Positions 51,168-60,470 of a DNA stretch of 64,000 nucleotides are shown here, in pieces. Source of the DNA: CAITSH01 sp025356665. Its GTDB lineage: Bacteria; Pseudomonadota; Gammaproteobacteria; Burkholderiales; SG8-39. Made by a program: the position numbers and the translations under genes. A model generated the notes under the pieces. It saw nothing but the letters and a program-made list of their open reading frames with translations, ran no database searches and had not been told where the DNA came from. The DNA lies in NCBI GenBank assembly GCA_025356665.1, contig JANXRV010000002.1, positions 82,222 through 146,221 on the forward strand, written 5' to 3'. How positions within the stretch are numbered: the stretch's first letter is position 1; each line of letters starts with the position of its first letter.

Positions 51168-52043
51168 ATGTTCGACAAGCCCCTTGCCTTCTGGCTGATC
51201 CAGAGCCTCAACAGCCTTTCGCTGGGTGGCCTGCTGTTTTTGCTGTCGGCCGGCTTCTCGCTGATCTTCGGCCTGATGCGCATCGCCAACCTGTCGCACG
51301 GCGCCTACTTCATGTTCGGCGCCTACGTCGGCCTGTCGGTGCTGCGCGCCGGCTACCCCTTTGGTGTCGCCATGGTCGCGGCCGGGCTCGCGGTGGCGCT
51401 GCTGGGCGGGCTGATCGAGCGTTTTGTCATCCGGCGTTTATCGGGCAATCCGCTGGCGCAAGTTCTTGCCACGCTCGGCATCGCCTTTATTATCGCCGAC
51501 GGCTGCCTGCTGTTGTGGACGGGCGATCCGCAGCAACTGCCCTCCCCCGAATTCTTGCAGGGTGTTTTCCGCATCGATGAAGTGGCCTTCCCAAAGTATC
51601 GTGTGGCGGTGGTCGGCGTGGCCATTGTGTTCGCCATCGCGCTGTGGTTGTTGCTTGAAAAAACCCGCATTGGCGCGATGATTCGCGCCGGCGTCGATGA
51701 CATGGAAATGGCGCGCGGTGTCGGCATTCCGGTGTCGGCGCTGTTCACCATGGTGTTTTGCCTCGGATCCTTTCTGGCCGGTGTCGGCGGCGTGCTCGGC
51801 GGCCCCATCCTGTCGGTCTACCCGGGCCTGGACACCGACATGCTGCCGCTGGCGCTGGTGGTGGTCATCCTCGGCGGTGTTGGCAGCCTGGGCGGCGCCT
51901 TTGTCGGCAGCTTCATCATCGGCTTCATCTACACCTTCGGCCAGACGCTGTTCCCCGACCTCGCCTACATGATCCTGTTCCTGCCGATGATCATCGTGCT
52001 GGCGATACGGCCGCGCGGGCTGTTCGGGCGCATCGGGGCTTAG
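51168..52043 (+). CDS. LivH-type branched-chain ABC permease, operon 3
   Basis: The 291-aa permease has SLGGLLFLLSAGFSLIFGLMRIANLSHGAYFMFGAY (about 17-52), as in LivH. Hydrophobic helices continue, with the coupling loop in GVDDMEMARGVGIPV, and it ends AIRPRGLFGR. Its start lies after the tandem array. The ribosome site is weak (AAGG, 12 nt upstream). Confidence 0.93.
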   Translation: MFDKPLAFWLIQSLNSLSLGGLLFLLSAGFSLIFGLMRIANLSHGAYFMFGAYVGLSVLRAGYPFGVAMVAAGLAVALLGGLIERFVIRRLSGNPLAQVLATLGIAFIIADGCLLLWTGDPQQLPSPEFLQGVFRIDEVAFPKYRVAVVGVAIVFAIALWLLLEKTRIGAMIRAGVDDMEMARGVGIPVSALFTMVFCLGSFLAGVGGVLGGPILSVYPGLDTDMLPLALVVVILGGVGSLGGAFVGSFIIGFIYTFGQTLFPDLAYMILFLPMIIVLAIRPRGLFGRIGA

Positions 52044-52048
52044 CGCGC

Positions 52049-52980
52049 ATGAACCGCACCGCCCTCATTGCTTGCGCGGCGCTCGCGGCGCTGATTCCGT
52101 TGGTGGCGGGCGACTACTACATCAACCTGTCGAGCCAGATTCTCATCGCAGCGGTGTTTGCGCTGAGTCTCAACCTGCTGGTCGGTTACGGCGGGCTCAC
52201 CTCGCTCGGCCATGCCGCCTACATGGGCGTGTCGGCCTACCTGTCGGGCTGGCTGTTTCTCAAGTTCGGCATGGGCCACTTGCTGTCGGCGCCGCTGGCT
52301 GTGCTGGGCACCACGCTTATGGCCGCGCTGTTTGGGCTGATCGCGTTGCGCGCCTCGGGCATCGGTTTCCTGATGATCACGCTGGCACTGGGGCAGGTGT
52401 TGTGGGGCCTGGCCTTTCGCTGGGTCTCGGTCACCAACGGCGACAACGGCCTGTCCGGCCTGACGCGCCCGATGCCCTTTGGCATCGACCTGACCGGTGC
52501 GATCCCGTTCTACTATTTCACGCTGCTCATCAGCATCGTGTCCATCGCCTGCATCGCCGCCTTTGCCTATTCGGCTTTTGGCGCGGTGCTGCGCGGCACG
52601 CGCGATCAGCCGCGGCGCATGCTCGCGCTCGGCCACAACGTCTGGATGGTGCGCTATGGCACCTTCATCACCGCCGGCTTTTGGTCGGCAGTGTCCGGCC
52701 TGCTGTACGTCTACTATCACAAGTTCATCCATCCGGCCTCGCTCGCCCTCACCAACTCGGCCGAAGTGTTGCTGATGGTCATTGCCGGGGGCACCGGTAC
52801 GCTGGTCGGGCCGGTGGTGGGCGCGATCGTCGTCATCCTGCTCAAAAACTACGTCTCAGCCTTTGTCGAGCGCTGGACCATGCTGCTCGGCTTCGTCTTT
52901 TTGTTGATCGTGTTGTTCATGCCCGATGGCCTGGTGCCCGGTTTCAAGCGGCTGTGGGTTCGCTTCGCCCGGAGGCACGT

Positions 52981-52984
<4 letters not shown>
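52049..52984 (+). CDS. LivM-type branched-chain ABC permease, operon 3
   Basis: The 311-aa permease starts MNRTALIACAALAALIPLV and has the LivM landmark NLLVGYGGLTSLGHAAYMGVSAYLSG (about 43-68) and a GTRDQPRRMLALGHNVW coupling region. The start ATG 52049 was preferred over a long in-frame extension to 51758 that overlaps LivH. It overlaps the ATPase start by 4 nt. Confidence 0.93.
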
Positions 52985-53745
<761 letters not shown>

Positions 53746-53752
53746 GAACCGC

Positions 53753-54481
53753 ATGACCGATACGGTGCTGTCGATGGAGGGTGTCAATGCGCTCTATGGC
53801 GACAGCCATGTACTGCACGATGTGTCCTTCGGCCTGAAAAAAGGCCGGGTGCTGGCCTTGCTTGGGCGCAACGGCGCCGGCAAGACCACCTGCATGAATG
53901 CCATCATCGGCTTCCTGCGCCCGCGCGACGGCGACATCAGGTTTTATGGCGAGCAGATCGCGCGCCTGTCGCCCGAGGTGATTTCACGTCGCGGCGTCGG
54001 TCTCGTGCCGCAGGGCCGGCGTATTTTTCCGAACCTGAGCGTGTATGAGAACCTCATTGTCGCGCAGCGCAAGCCGGTGGCCCAGGTGGCCCAGGTGGCC
54101 AGGGAATGGACAATGCGGGACGTGTTCGATACCTTTCCCCGCCTCGGCGAACGCCAGCAACAGGCCGCCGGTTCGCTCTCGGGCGGCGAACAGCAAATGC
54201 TTGCCATCGCCCGCGCACTGGTGTCCAACCCGCGCGTGCTGCTGATGGACGAACCCTCAGAGGGCCTCGCGCCGCTGATCGTGCAGGAAGTGGGCGAGAC
54301 CATACTCAAGCTGAAGGCGCAGGGCTTTTCCATCGTGCTGGTCGAGCAGAACACCGCGCTTGCCCTGCGCGTCGCCGACGACGTGGTCATCCTTAACACC
54401 GGCCGTGTTGTCCACGACGGTCCTGCCGCCGAGGTTCGCGAGAAACCCGACCTGTTACACGCGCATCTTGGCATTTACTGA
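53753..54481 (+). CDS. LivF-type ABC ATPase, operon 3
   Basis: The 242-aa ATPase starts 7 nt after LivG and has Walker A GRNGAGKTT, LVPQGRRIFPNLSVYENL, signature LSGGEQQM, Walker B RVLLMDEPSEGLAPLIV and the H-loop region LVEQNTALAL. A nine-base coding repeat at 54079-54103 gives an in-frame AQVAQVA stretch. A TTG start at 53735 is an alternative. Confidence 0.92.
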   Translation: MTDTVLSMEGVNALYGDSHVLHDVSFGLKKGRVLALLGRNGAGKTTCMNAIIGFLRPRDGDIRFYGEQIARLSPEVISRRGVGLVPQGRRIFPNLSVYENLIVAQRKPVAQVAQVAREWTMRDVFDTFPRLGERQQQAAGSLSGGEQQMLAIARALVSNPRVLLMDEPSEGLAPLIVQEVGETILKLKAQGFSIVLVEQNTALALRVADDVVILNTGRVVHDGPAAEVREKPDLLHAHLGIY

Positions 54482-54525
54482 GATCGACCTTATTGCGACG
54501 CCTTTTATGTTGTGACCAAATCACG

Positions 54526-54548
54526 CCCTCGCCCCCCAGGGGAGAGGG
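54526..54548. other. GC-rich hairpin after LIV operon 3
   Basis: CCCTC (54526-54530) pairs with GAGGG (54544-54548), and the inner CCCC pairs with GGGG with one mismatch. It lies in the 137-bp gap before the alpha/beta-hydrolase gene and has no T-run. Confidence 0.5.
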
Positions 54549-54618
54549 AAGGAATTGATAAAGCTTCACGAAAATCCGCTTATCACGCTGTTAGCAATCA
54601 TCAACAGGAAAACACACC

Positions 54619-55398
54619 ATGTCCATGCTCGAAGAAGGCCGCTTCAAGGTCGAATACACGCAAGCGGGTTCCGGTACTGACCTGTTGCTGCTTCACTCGC
54701 TGCTTACCGAGCTGACGGTGTTTGACAGGGTGCTGCCGGTGCTGGCGGCAAACCGTCGCGTCACCTGCATCAACCTGCCCGGTTTCGGCGCATCGGCGCC
54801 GCTGGTGCTCAATTCGGTTGGCGAGGTGGCCGATCATGTGGCCAAGGTGATGGAGGCGCTCGGACTGCCGGCGACCACCGACGTGTTCGGTAACGGCTTT
54901 GGTGCCTTTGTCGCGCTGGAGCTGGCCATCCGCCACGGCAAAAAATTCAAAAACCTCATCGTCGCCGACTGCGTGCCAGCCTTCCCCGAAGTGGCGCGCG
55001 TGCCCTTTCGGGGCATGGCCGCAAAGGTAAGCCAGGCGGGGATGAGCGCCGTTCTGGACACCGCCATTGGCCGCATGTTTCCGCCGGCCTTCCAGGCCGC
55101 GCACCCCGAGGTGGTCGCCCATCGCAAAGCCAAACTCGCCCCGGTGGACGCCGGCTGCTTTGCGCGCGCCTGCCTCGCCCTGTCGACCATGGATCTCAAG
55201 CCCGGGTTGCCGGGTGTGCGCAACAAGTCGCTCATCATGTGCGGCGAGCTCGACCAGACCACGCCCCCGGCGCTCGCGCGCGAGGTCGCCAAGGCCATTC
55301 CCGGCGCCATATACAAGGACATCGCCGGCTCCGGCCACTGCCCTATGCTCGAGCAACCCGAGACGCTGGTGAAAGAGATCAGGGCATTTCTGAACTGA
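54619..55398 (+). CDS. Alpha/beta-hydrolase-fold protein lacking the nucleophile serine
   Basis: The 259-aa protein has the fold's strand order, including LLLLHSLLTE (oxyanion region) and the cap. The nucleophile elbow, usually GxSxG, reads GNGFG at 91-95, putting glycine (G93) where the serine should be. The other two triad positions appear present: D212 (CGELDQTTPP) and H240 (GSGHCPMLE). Ordinary hydrolysis is therefore unlikely by this route. It may be a non-hydrolytic enzyme or a ligand-binding member. It ends the third LIV region and precedes the molybdenum hydroxylase. Confidence 0.85.
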   Translation: MSMLEEGRFKVEYTQAGSGTDLLLLHSLLTELTVFDRVLPVLAANRRVTCINLPGFGASAPLVLNSVGEVADHVAKVMEALGLPATTDVFGNGFGAFVALELAIRHGKKFKNLIVADCVPAFPEVARVPFRGMAAKVSQAGMSAVLDTAIGRMFPPAFQAAHPEVVAHRKAKLAPVDAGCFARACLALSTMDLKPGLPGVRNKSLIMCGELDQTTPPALAREVAKAIPGAIYKDIAGSGHCPMLEQPETLVKEIRAFLN

Positions 55399-55434
55399 AC
55401 GACGCATTGCCTTAAGCGGTCATTTTGCTTTTTT

Positions 55435-55529
55435 TGTCATTGCGAGCGTAGCGAAGCAATCCCGTCGCTGTCGTGGCGTTTTATGTCGCTCCACGGGATT
55501 GCTTCGTCGCCTTGCTCCTCGCAATGACA
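55435..55529. repeat. Long palindromic intergenic repeat, copy 2 (TGTCATTGCGAG family)
   Basis: The left arm begins TGTCATTGCGAGCGTAGCG (55435) and continues AAGCAATCCCG. The right arm runs CGGGATTGCTTCGTCGCC, then CTTGCTCCTCGCAATGACA, ending at 55529. It shares the outer arms with the copy at 2581-2675, but the middle differs. It could form a large hairpin between the hydrolase and molybdenum hydroxylase genes. Confidence 0.85.
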
Positions 55530-55587
55530 TCGGTAGGGATAAATTTTTAAGCCGGTTCCGTAAATCGAACCCAAAGGGAATACTCGC

Positions 55588-56055
55588 ATGTCACAAAGTT
55601 TCACCCTCAAGGTCAACGGCCAGACCCACACCGTCAGCGCCGAACCCAACACGCCGCTGCTCTATATCCTGCGCAATGACCTCAAACTCAAGGGCACGCG
55701 CTTTGGTTGCGGCGAAGGCCAGTGCGGTGCCTGCACCGTGCTCATCGACGGCAAGGCGGTGCAGTCCTGCGACACGCCGCTGTGGTCGGCGCCCGGGCAC
55801 GACATCACCACCATAGAAGGCCTAGGCACGGCCGAAGCGCCGGGCAGGCTGCAGCAGGCCTTTATTGACGAGCAGGCGGTGCAATGCGGCTATTGCATCA
55901 ACGGCATCATCATGTCGGCCCAAGCGCTGCTGATCGCCAACCCCCAGCCCAATGACGAGCAAATCATCGAAGCGCTTGACCGCAACCTGTGCCGCTGCGG
56001 CACGCATGTGCGCGTGCTGCGCGCCATCAAGCGCGTGGCCCGGAGCGCGGCATGA
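55588..56055 (+). CDS. Molybdenum hydroxylase 2Fe-2S subunit (IorA type)
   Basis: The 155-aa small subunit is of the isoquinoline 1-oxidoreductase / nicotinate dehydrogenase group. Both 2Fe-2S clusters have their ligands: C41, C46, C49 and C61 (CGEGQCGAC), and C100, C103, C135 and C137 (CGYC and CRC). It overlaps the catalytic subunit by 4 nt (ATGA). No FAD subunit is nearby, so electrons probably pass to a cytochrome or another carrier. Confidence 0.93.
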   Translation: MSQSFTLKVNGQTHTVSAEPNTPLLYILRNDLKLKGTRFGCGEGQCGACTVLIDGKAVQSCDTPLWSAPGHDITTIEGLGTAEAPGRLQQAFIDEQAVQCGYCINGIIMSAQALLIANPQPNDEQIIEALDRNLCRCGTHVRVLRAIKRVARSAA

Positions 56056-58172
56056 GCGCCGTTCCGAACGTGGTGCTGCCGCAAAGCCTCAAGACCAATC
56101 CCAGGCTGACAAGCTGGGTGCGTTTCAACCCCGACCGCACCGTCACGGTCTTTAGCGGCAAGGTCGAACTGGGCCAGGGCATTGTCACCGCCATTGCGCA
56201 AATCGCCGCCGAGGAGCTCGACGTGTCGCTCTCGCAACTGTCCAGCGTGCCCGGCGACACGCGCGTGTCCCCCGATGAGTGGTACACCGCCGGCAGCCAG
56301 TCTATCGAAGTGGGCGGCCTGTCCATGCGCCTCGCTTGCGCCGAAGTGCGCCTGCTGTTTGTCGAGGCCGCGGCAAAACGCTTTGAAGTCAGCGCCGCCG
56401 AACTGCGCGTGCGCGAGGGCGTTATCGACATGCCCGGCACCGACCTGAAGACCAGCTACTGGGATCTTGCCGCGGACGTGAACCTTGCCGTCGAGGCGAC
56501 CGGCCGCGCCGCGACCAAGCCCGCGGCGCAGTACCGCATCGTCGGCAAGGACGCCGCGCGCCGCGACATCACCGCCAAGCTTACCGGCGCTGCTTATGTG
56601 CAAGACATGGAGCTGCCCGGCATGGTCTACGGCCGCATCCTGCGTCCGCCGGCGCAGTTCGCCACACTGATCTCGCTCGATGCGGCCAACATCCGTGCGC
56701 TGCCCGGCGTGGTGGCGGTGTTCATCAGCGGCAGCTTTGTCGCCGTCGCCGCCGAGCGCGAAGAGCAGGTGTTGAAGGCGCTCGAGGCCGCGCGCCTTGC
56801 CGCCATATGGAGTGCAGCGCCCAAGTTGCCCGAGCCCGGTGAAATCACCAGCGTGCTGCCGGCGCTGCCCAGCACACGCAGCATCACCAGTACCAAGCAG
56901 GCTGCCGACAAGAAAGCCATCGTCACGCGCCATGCCGCCACCTACTCGCGGCCCTACATCGCCCACGCCTCCATCGGCCCGGCCTGCGCGCTGGCCGAGT
57001 TCAAGGACGGCCAGCTCAGCATCTGGTCGCACACGCAAGGGCCGCATCATTTGCGCGGGCAGATCGCCAAGGTCATGGGCCTGACCAACGCCGAGGTCGA
57101 GGTCATTCACCGCGACGGCGCCGGCTGCTACGGCCACAACAGCGCCGACGACGTGGCCCTTGACGCCGCGCTACTCGCGCGCGCCTGCGGCCGGCCGGTC
57201 CTGTTGCAGTGGACGCGCGAAGATGAACTGGTCTGGTCGCCCGCGGGTTCTGCCATGGTGGTCAAAATCAATGCAGGCCTTGATGCGGACAAGCGCATTG
57301 TCGAGTGGCATCACGAAATCTGGAGCCACACCCACATCAAGCGCCCCGGCTGGGCCGAGGGCATCAACCTCTTGGCCGCCTGGCACATGGACCCGCCGGT
57401 GCCGGTGCCAACGGCCAAAGACATGCCGCTGCCGGCCGGCGGCGCCGACCGCAACGCCGTGCCGCTTTACGACATCCCCAAGCACGTGGTCGCCTACAAC
57501 TTCATCGCCGACATGCCCCTGCGCGTGTCGGCGCTGCGCACCCTCGGCGCTTACGCCAATATTTTTGCCATCGAATCCTTCCTCGATGAACTCGCGGCGC
57601 AGCTGGGCATCGACCCGGTCGCCTTCAGGCTGCAGCACCAGGCCGACCCGCGTGCCCGCGCCGTCATCGAAGCGGCGGCCAAGGCGGCAGGCTGGAAACC
57701 GGGTGCGACGAGTGATGGGGTGCACGGCATGGGCATGGGCTTCGGTCGCTACAAGAATTTCTCCGCCTATTGCGCCGTGGTCGCCGAAGTTGAAGTGAGC
57801 GAGAAAATCCGTGTCAAGCGTGTGGTGGCGGCGGTCGATGCCGGCCTCATCATCAACCCCGACGGCCTGAAAAACCAGATTGAAGGCGGTGTGGTGCAGG
57901 CCATCAGCTGGACGCTCAAGGAAGCCCTGCAATGGGACACCGAGCGCATCACCTCGCGCGACTGGGAGAACTACCCCATCCTCAGGTTCGACGAAGTGCC
58001 AGAGATCGAAGTTGTGCTGCTCAACCAGCCCGACCTGCCGGGCCTGGGCACCGGTGAATGCGCCGCCGGCCCGACGGCAGCGGCCATCGGTAATGCGCTA
58101 TGGCATGCGCTGGGTGTGCGGGCGCGCGACTTGCCGCTGACGCCGGAGCGGGTGGCCAACGCGATGCCCTAG
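56052..58172 (+). CDS. Molybdenum hydroxylase catalytic subunit (IorB type)
   Basis: The 706-aa molybdopterin subunit shares the fold of IorB and NicB, with the catalytic glutamate in GLGTGECAAGP near residue 660 and the C-terminal tail GVRARDLPLTPERV. It lacks the fused cytochrome domains of long NicB proteins and has no Tat or membrane segment, so it should be cytoplasmic. It would hydroxylate an N-heteroaromatic ring such as isoquinoline or nicotinate, but the substrate is not known. The last codons are repeated, diverged, at 58841-58902. Confidence 0.88.
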   Translation: MSAVPNVVLPQSLKTNPRLTSWVRFNPDRTVTVFSGKVELGQGIVTAIAQIAAEELDVSLSQLSSVPGDTRVSPDEWYTAGSQSIEVGGLSMRLACAEVRLLFVEAAAKRFEVSAAELRVREGVIDMPGTDLKTSYWDLAADVNLAVEATGRAATKPAAQYRIVGKDAARRDITAKLTGAAYVQDMELPGMVYGRILRPPAQFATLISLDAANIRALPGVVAVFISGSFVAVAAEREEQVLKALEAARLAAIWSAAPKLPEPGEITSVLPALPSTRSITSTKQAADKKAIVTRHAATYSRPYIAHASIGPACALAEFKDGQLSIWSHTQGPHHLRGQIAKVMGLTNAEVEVIHRDGAGCYGHNSADDVALDAALLARACGRPVLLQWTREDELVWSPAGSAMVVKINAGLDADKRIVEWHHEIWSHTHIKRPGWAEGINLLAAWHMDPPVPVPTAKDMPLPAGGADRNAVPLYDIPKHVVAYNFIADMPLRVSALRTLGAYANIFAIESFLDELAAQLGIDPVAFRLQHQADPRARAVIEAAAKAAGWKPGATSDGVHGMGMGFGRYKNFSAYCAVVAEVEVSEKIRVKRVVAAVDAGLIINPDGLKNQIEGGVVQAISWTLKEALQWDTERITSRDWENYPILRFDEVPEIEVVLLNQPDLPGLGTGECAAGPTAAAIGNALWHALGVRARDLPLTPERVANAMP

Positions 58173-58183
58173 CAGGGGCGTTT

Positions 58184-58218
58184 GGCTGGAAAGGCACGAC
58201 TGGCGCGGGTTTCCAGCC
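58184..58218. repeat. GGCTGGAAA palindrome, complete copy
   Basis: GGCTGGAAA (58184-58192) pairs perfectly with TTTCCAGCC (58210-58218). The 17-nt loop reads GGCACGACTGG then CGCGGG. It starts 12 nt after the IorB stop. The same family occurs at 10945-10979, with partial copies at 5722-5750, 49390-49420 and 58914-58943. Confidence 0.8.
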
Positions 58219-58225
58219 GATGGGC

Positions 58226-58483
58226 TTAGCGGTAAACTTCGCGTCGATGGCCCACTCGGATCACGTATACCACGAGTTCTTGGTCAAACAGGTCGCACAC
58301 AATACGAAATTCACCGACACGGTAACGCCATGCATGCGCATCACCCTGCATGGCTTTGCCCTTGTCACGCGGGTCACCTTCAACAAGTTTTTCGAGGAAG
58401 TCGAGAATCCGGCGCTGTACCTGCCGGTCTAGTTTGGACAGCTGCTTTTCGGCCGCCGAGGTAAATCTAACTGTCCAGGCCAA
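58226..58483 (-). CDS. RelE/ParE-family toxin
   Basis: The 85-aa basic protein has the fold's landmarks VRFTSAAEKQLSKLD, then RILDFLEKLV, then WRYRVGEFRIVCDL and VVYVIRVGHRREVY. RelE-type members cleave ribosome-bound mRNA; ParE-type members target gyrase. The start is TTG 58483, within the last codons of the antitoxin, giving a 17-bp overlap and translational coupling. The start is weak, as expected for a toxin kept below its antitoxin. Confidence 0.9.
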   Translation of the reverse strand: MAWTVRFTSAAEKQLSKLDRQVQRRILDFLEKLVEGDPRDKGKAMQGDAHAWRYRVGEFRIVCDLFDQELVVYVIRVGHRREVYR

Positions 58484-58679
58484 GGCGCTGCTTTATCTGA
58501 GCCAGCGAATGCGTGCGTCCACGACGCTTGCGCGATTCAGTTACCGCCTGGTAGTCGGCCGCATCCTGAAGGTATTGCGCCACGGCATTTCGTACTAAGG
58601 TGGCTTTTGACTTGCGCGAGCGCTTGGCCTGCGCGGACAAGGCGGTTTCCATTTCCGGCGTAAGTTTTACTTCAAGCAT
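58467..58679 (-). CDS. Ribbon-helix-helix antitoxin (RelB/CopG-like)
   Basis: The 70-aa protein has an N-terminal ribbon-helix-helix: LEVKLTPEMETALSAQAKRSRKSK, then ATLVRNAVAQYLQD. A charged C-terminal tail binds the toxin. It precedes and overlaps the toxin gene. As in other such modules it should repress its own promoter; TTTACC (58713-58718) with GGTAAA (58727-58732) just upstream is the candidate operator. Confidence 0.9.
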   Translation of the reverse strand: MLEVKLTPEMETALSAQAKRSRKSKATLVRNAVAQYLQDAADYQAVTESRKRRGRTHSLAQIKQRLGLDS

Positions 58680-58712
58680 GGCAACCCCGTAGTGTCGACT
58701 GCATGGGGTCAG

Positions 58713-58732
58713 TTTACCACTGGGTGGGTAAA
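58713..58732. promoter_or_regulatory. Candidate antitoxin operator
   Basis: TTTACC (58713-58718) and GGTAAA (58727-58732) form an inverted repeat with an 8-nt spacer. It lies 34-53 bp before the antitoxin start. No -35/-10 pair could be fixed. Confidence 0.4.
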
Positions 58733-58840
58733 TATCCGAAATATCCGAGCCCGGCTCTTTTTTCAGTTTCTTTTTCAGCTTTTCAGGCGATGTTAGGCGG
58801 CTGCGATATTTTCACGGCGTGTCTGACCCCGAATGCACCC

Positions 58841-58943
58841 TGGGTGTGTGGGCAAGGGATTTGCCGCTGACGCCGGAGCGGGTGGCCAGCGCGATGCCCT
58901 AGCAGGGGCATTTGGCTGGAAAGGCACGACTGGAGCGGCTTTC
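58841..58943 (+). pseudogene. Diverged second copy of the IorB gene's 3' end and downstream hairpin
   Basis: This stretch aligns ungapped with 58111-58213 (offset 730 bp) with about 9 differences in 103 bp. It would encode GVWARDLPLTPERVASAMP and a stop, against GVRARDLPLTPERVANAMP at the real gene end. Within the ARD codons the changes are synonymous, so it looks like the remnant of a paralogous gene rather than a recent copy. No longer reading frame continues upstream. Confidence 0.75.
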
Positions 58944-58987
58944 GGGGTGGCGTGGCAGATAAACAAGGCCATCCGTGGTGGAAGGTG

Positions 58988-59509
58988 TTATGCCGCGCCA
59001 TGTCGTAATAGCGCTAAGCTTGTTTCCTTTGCCGTCGCATAACCCAGCCCGCGCCGTGGCATGTCATTGACGGCAAGAATGATCCTCGTCAGGTCGCAAG
59101 CCCCGAGGCCACCGGCGCTATTGACGCGTAATTGGTAGTCGGATGCGACTGCGTTCATTGTGGCGAGGATGGACCGGTCTTGCGTGCGGGTCAGCACCAT
59201 GACGTCGGCGTCTTCGCGCATCAAAGCCGCAGCTGATTTCGGGAATTTCATGAACTCAAAAAGTTGCACGACGCCATGCTCAAAAAAATGCGGAAGCTCC
59301 TGCATCTTGAGTGTTCTTTGACCCTCAAGGAGCACGAAGCTCAACAAACTTCGGTCGCTCATAAAAAGATAGGCCCGCCTGTCACCCACTGCGATGAGGT
59401 TCAGCGTCCAGTTGCCGAGTATTGAAATGGCGTCGGGTGCCGGTTGCAGATCGCGCCTTCGAAGCGCGAGTTCCGAGAGGATTGGCCTGGTGCACTGGAG
59501 GTAGATCAC
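58988..59509 (-). CDS. DUF6933-like protein
   Basis: The 173-aa protein starts MIYLQCTRPIL and has SILGNWTLNLIAVGDRRAYLFMSDRSLLSFVLLEG, matching DUF6933 proteins in pattern. These are small cytoplasmic proteins of unknown role. The start is GTG 59509 with a weak GGGA upstream. It lies beside the gene remnant and the toxin-antitoxin module. Confidence 0.72.
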   Translation of the reverse strand: MIYLQCTRPILSELALRRRDLQPAPDAISILGNWTLNLIAVGDRRAYLFMSDRSLLSFVLLEGQRTLKMQELPHFFEHGVVQLFEFMKFPKSAAALMREDADVMVLTRTQDRSILATMNAVASDYQLRVNSAGGLGACDLTRIILAVNDMPRRGLGYATAKETSLALLRHGAA

Positions 59510-59544
59510 GATTTAGTCCCGATCCCGCACAGTTGCTCGTTCGG

Positions 59545-60285
59545 CTACACCGAGCGCCTGGTCAACACGCCGGGCTGGTAATTCATGTTCATCGCCTGGA
59601 CGATCCGGAAACCCTTGTCCACGGTGAAGTTGCGGTCCGAGGTCGGCTGGAAAAATTCGATCAGCTCGAGGCTGGATTTATCCAGTACAAAACCGCCGAT
59701 CAGCGGATCGTTTACGGCATACATCACCGGGCACAAGGCCATCATTGAGGAGGCGGGCACGCCGATGAGGTGAGCCTCCAGATCGCCCCTCTGGTGGCTG
59801 TCTTGCGGGAAAAACCACAATGGTGTGCTGACGAACAGGAACGACTTCTCGCCAAGGTTCGTCAACAGCATGCGCGATAGTTTTCTGGCCATGTCGCGCT
59901 CAAGGTGCTCGATCACATCGAGCAGGCAGATGATCCTGTAGCGCCCCAGTTCTTCGGCGGACATCTCCTGCGCCAGGCCGTGACGTATGCTGCGGTAGAG
60001 TTTTTGGGCGATGAGCTCCGGGTTATTGCAGTTGACCTCCCAGCCGTCGATGCCGTCGATCTGCCAGTGCGCCGTCTCCGGCCTGTCCTTGATCAGGCTT
60101 GCCAGGCCGCCGGTGCCAAAGCCGATATCGAGCACTTCCACGTCTTGCGCGTTGTCATCGAGGATATTGAAGACCACCCATTTTGGCGCGAGCGACGAGC
60201 CTTCGGGCACGCCGGCGGGCACTTGCGGTGCCGGGGCGCGGGCGGCGGGGCGCCCGAACAACTGGCGGATGAACTGACGGAACAT
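59545..60285 (-). CDS. Class I SAM-dependent methyltransferase
   Basis: The 246-aa protein has the SAM motif VEVLDIGFGTGG (near 50-61), the acidic loop IDGIDGWEVNCNNPE and the later ICLLDVIEHLERDMA. The C-terminal half reads like a small-molecule or surface-glycan methyltransferase. ATG 60285 (FRQFIRQLFG) was chosen over a longer reading because of its basic start. No clear ribosome site is seen. The substrate is unknown. Confidence 0.82.
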   Translation of the reverse strand: MFRQFIRQLFGRPAARAPAPQVPAGVPEGSSLAPKWVVFNILDDNAQDVEVLDIGFGTGGLASLIKDRPETAHWQIDGIDGWEVNCNNPELIAQKLYRSIRHGLAQEMSAEELGRYRIICLLDVIEHLERDMARKLSRMLLTNLGEKSFLFVSTPLWFFPQDSHQRGDLEAHLIGVPASSMMALCPVMYAVNDPLIGGFVLDKSSLELIEFFQPTSDRNFTVDKGFRIVQAMNMNYQPGVLTRRSV

Positions 60286-60470
60286 GACGCTTTCAGGCCG
60301 GGACAATGACGCACCGATTATGGCGCATTGCGGACTTAGACCAAAGTTGGGTGTCGAGCCCAAGCGGCCAGTTGCGTTGCCCGAAAGCAGTCACTTATAA
60401 ATTTCCCAAAGCTGCCCAACTCCGTGGGGTTACATCGCTCGTCTTTTTGCGGGCGATGAAAATGGCGGAA

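Noticed and set aside
58841..58902. A complete second IorB gene
   Set aside because: Only the last 20 or so codons are recognisable; upstream the frame is lost.
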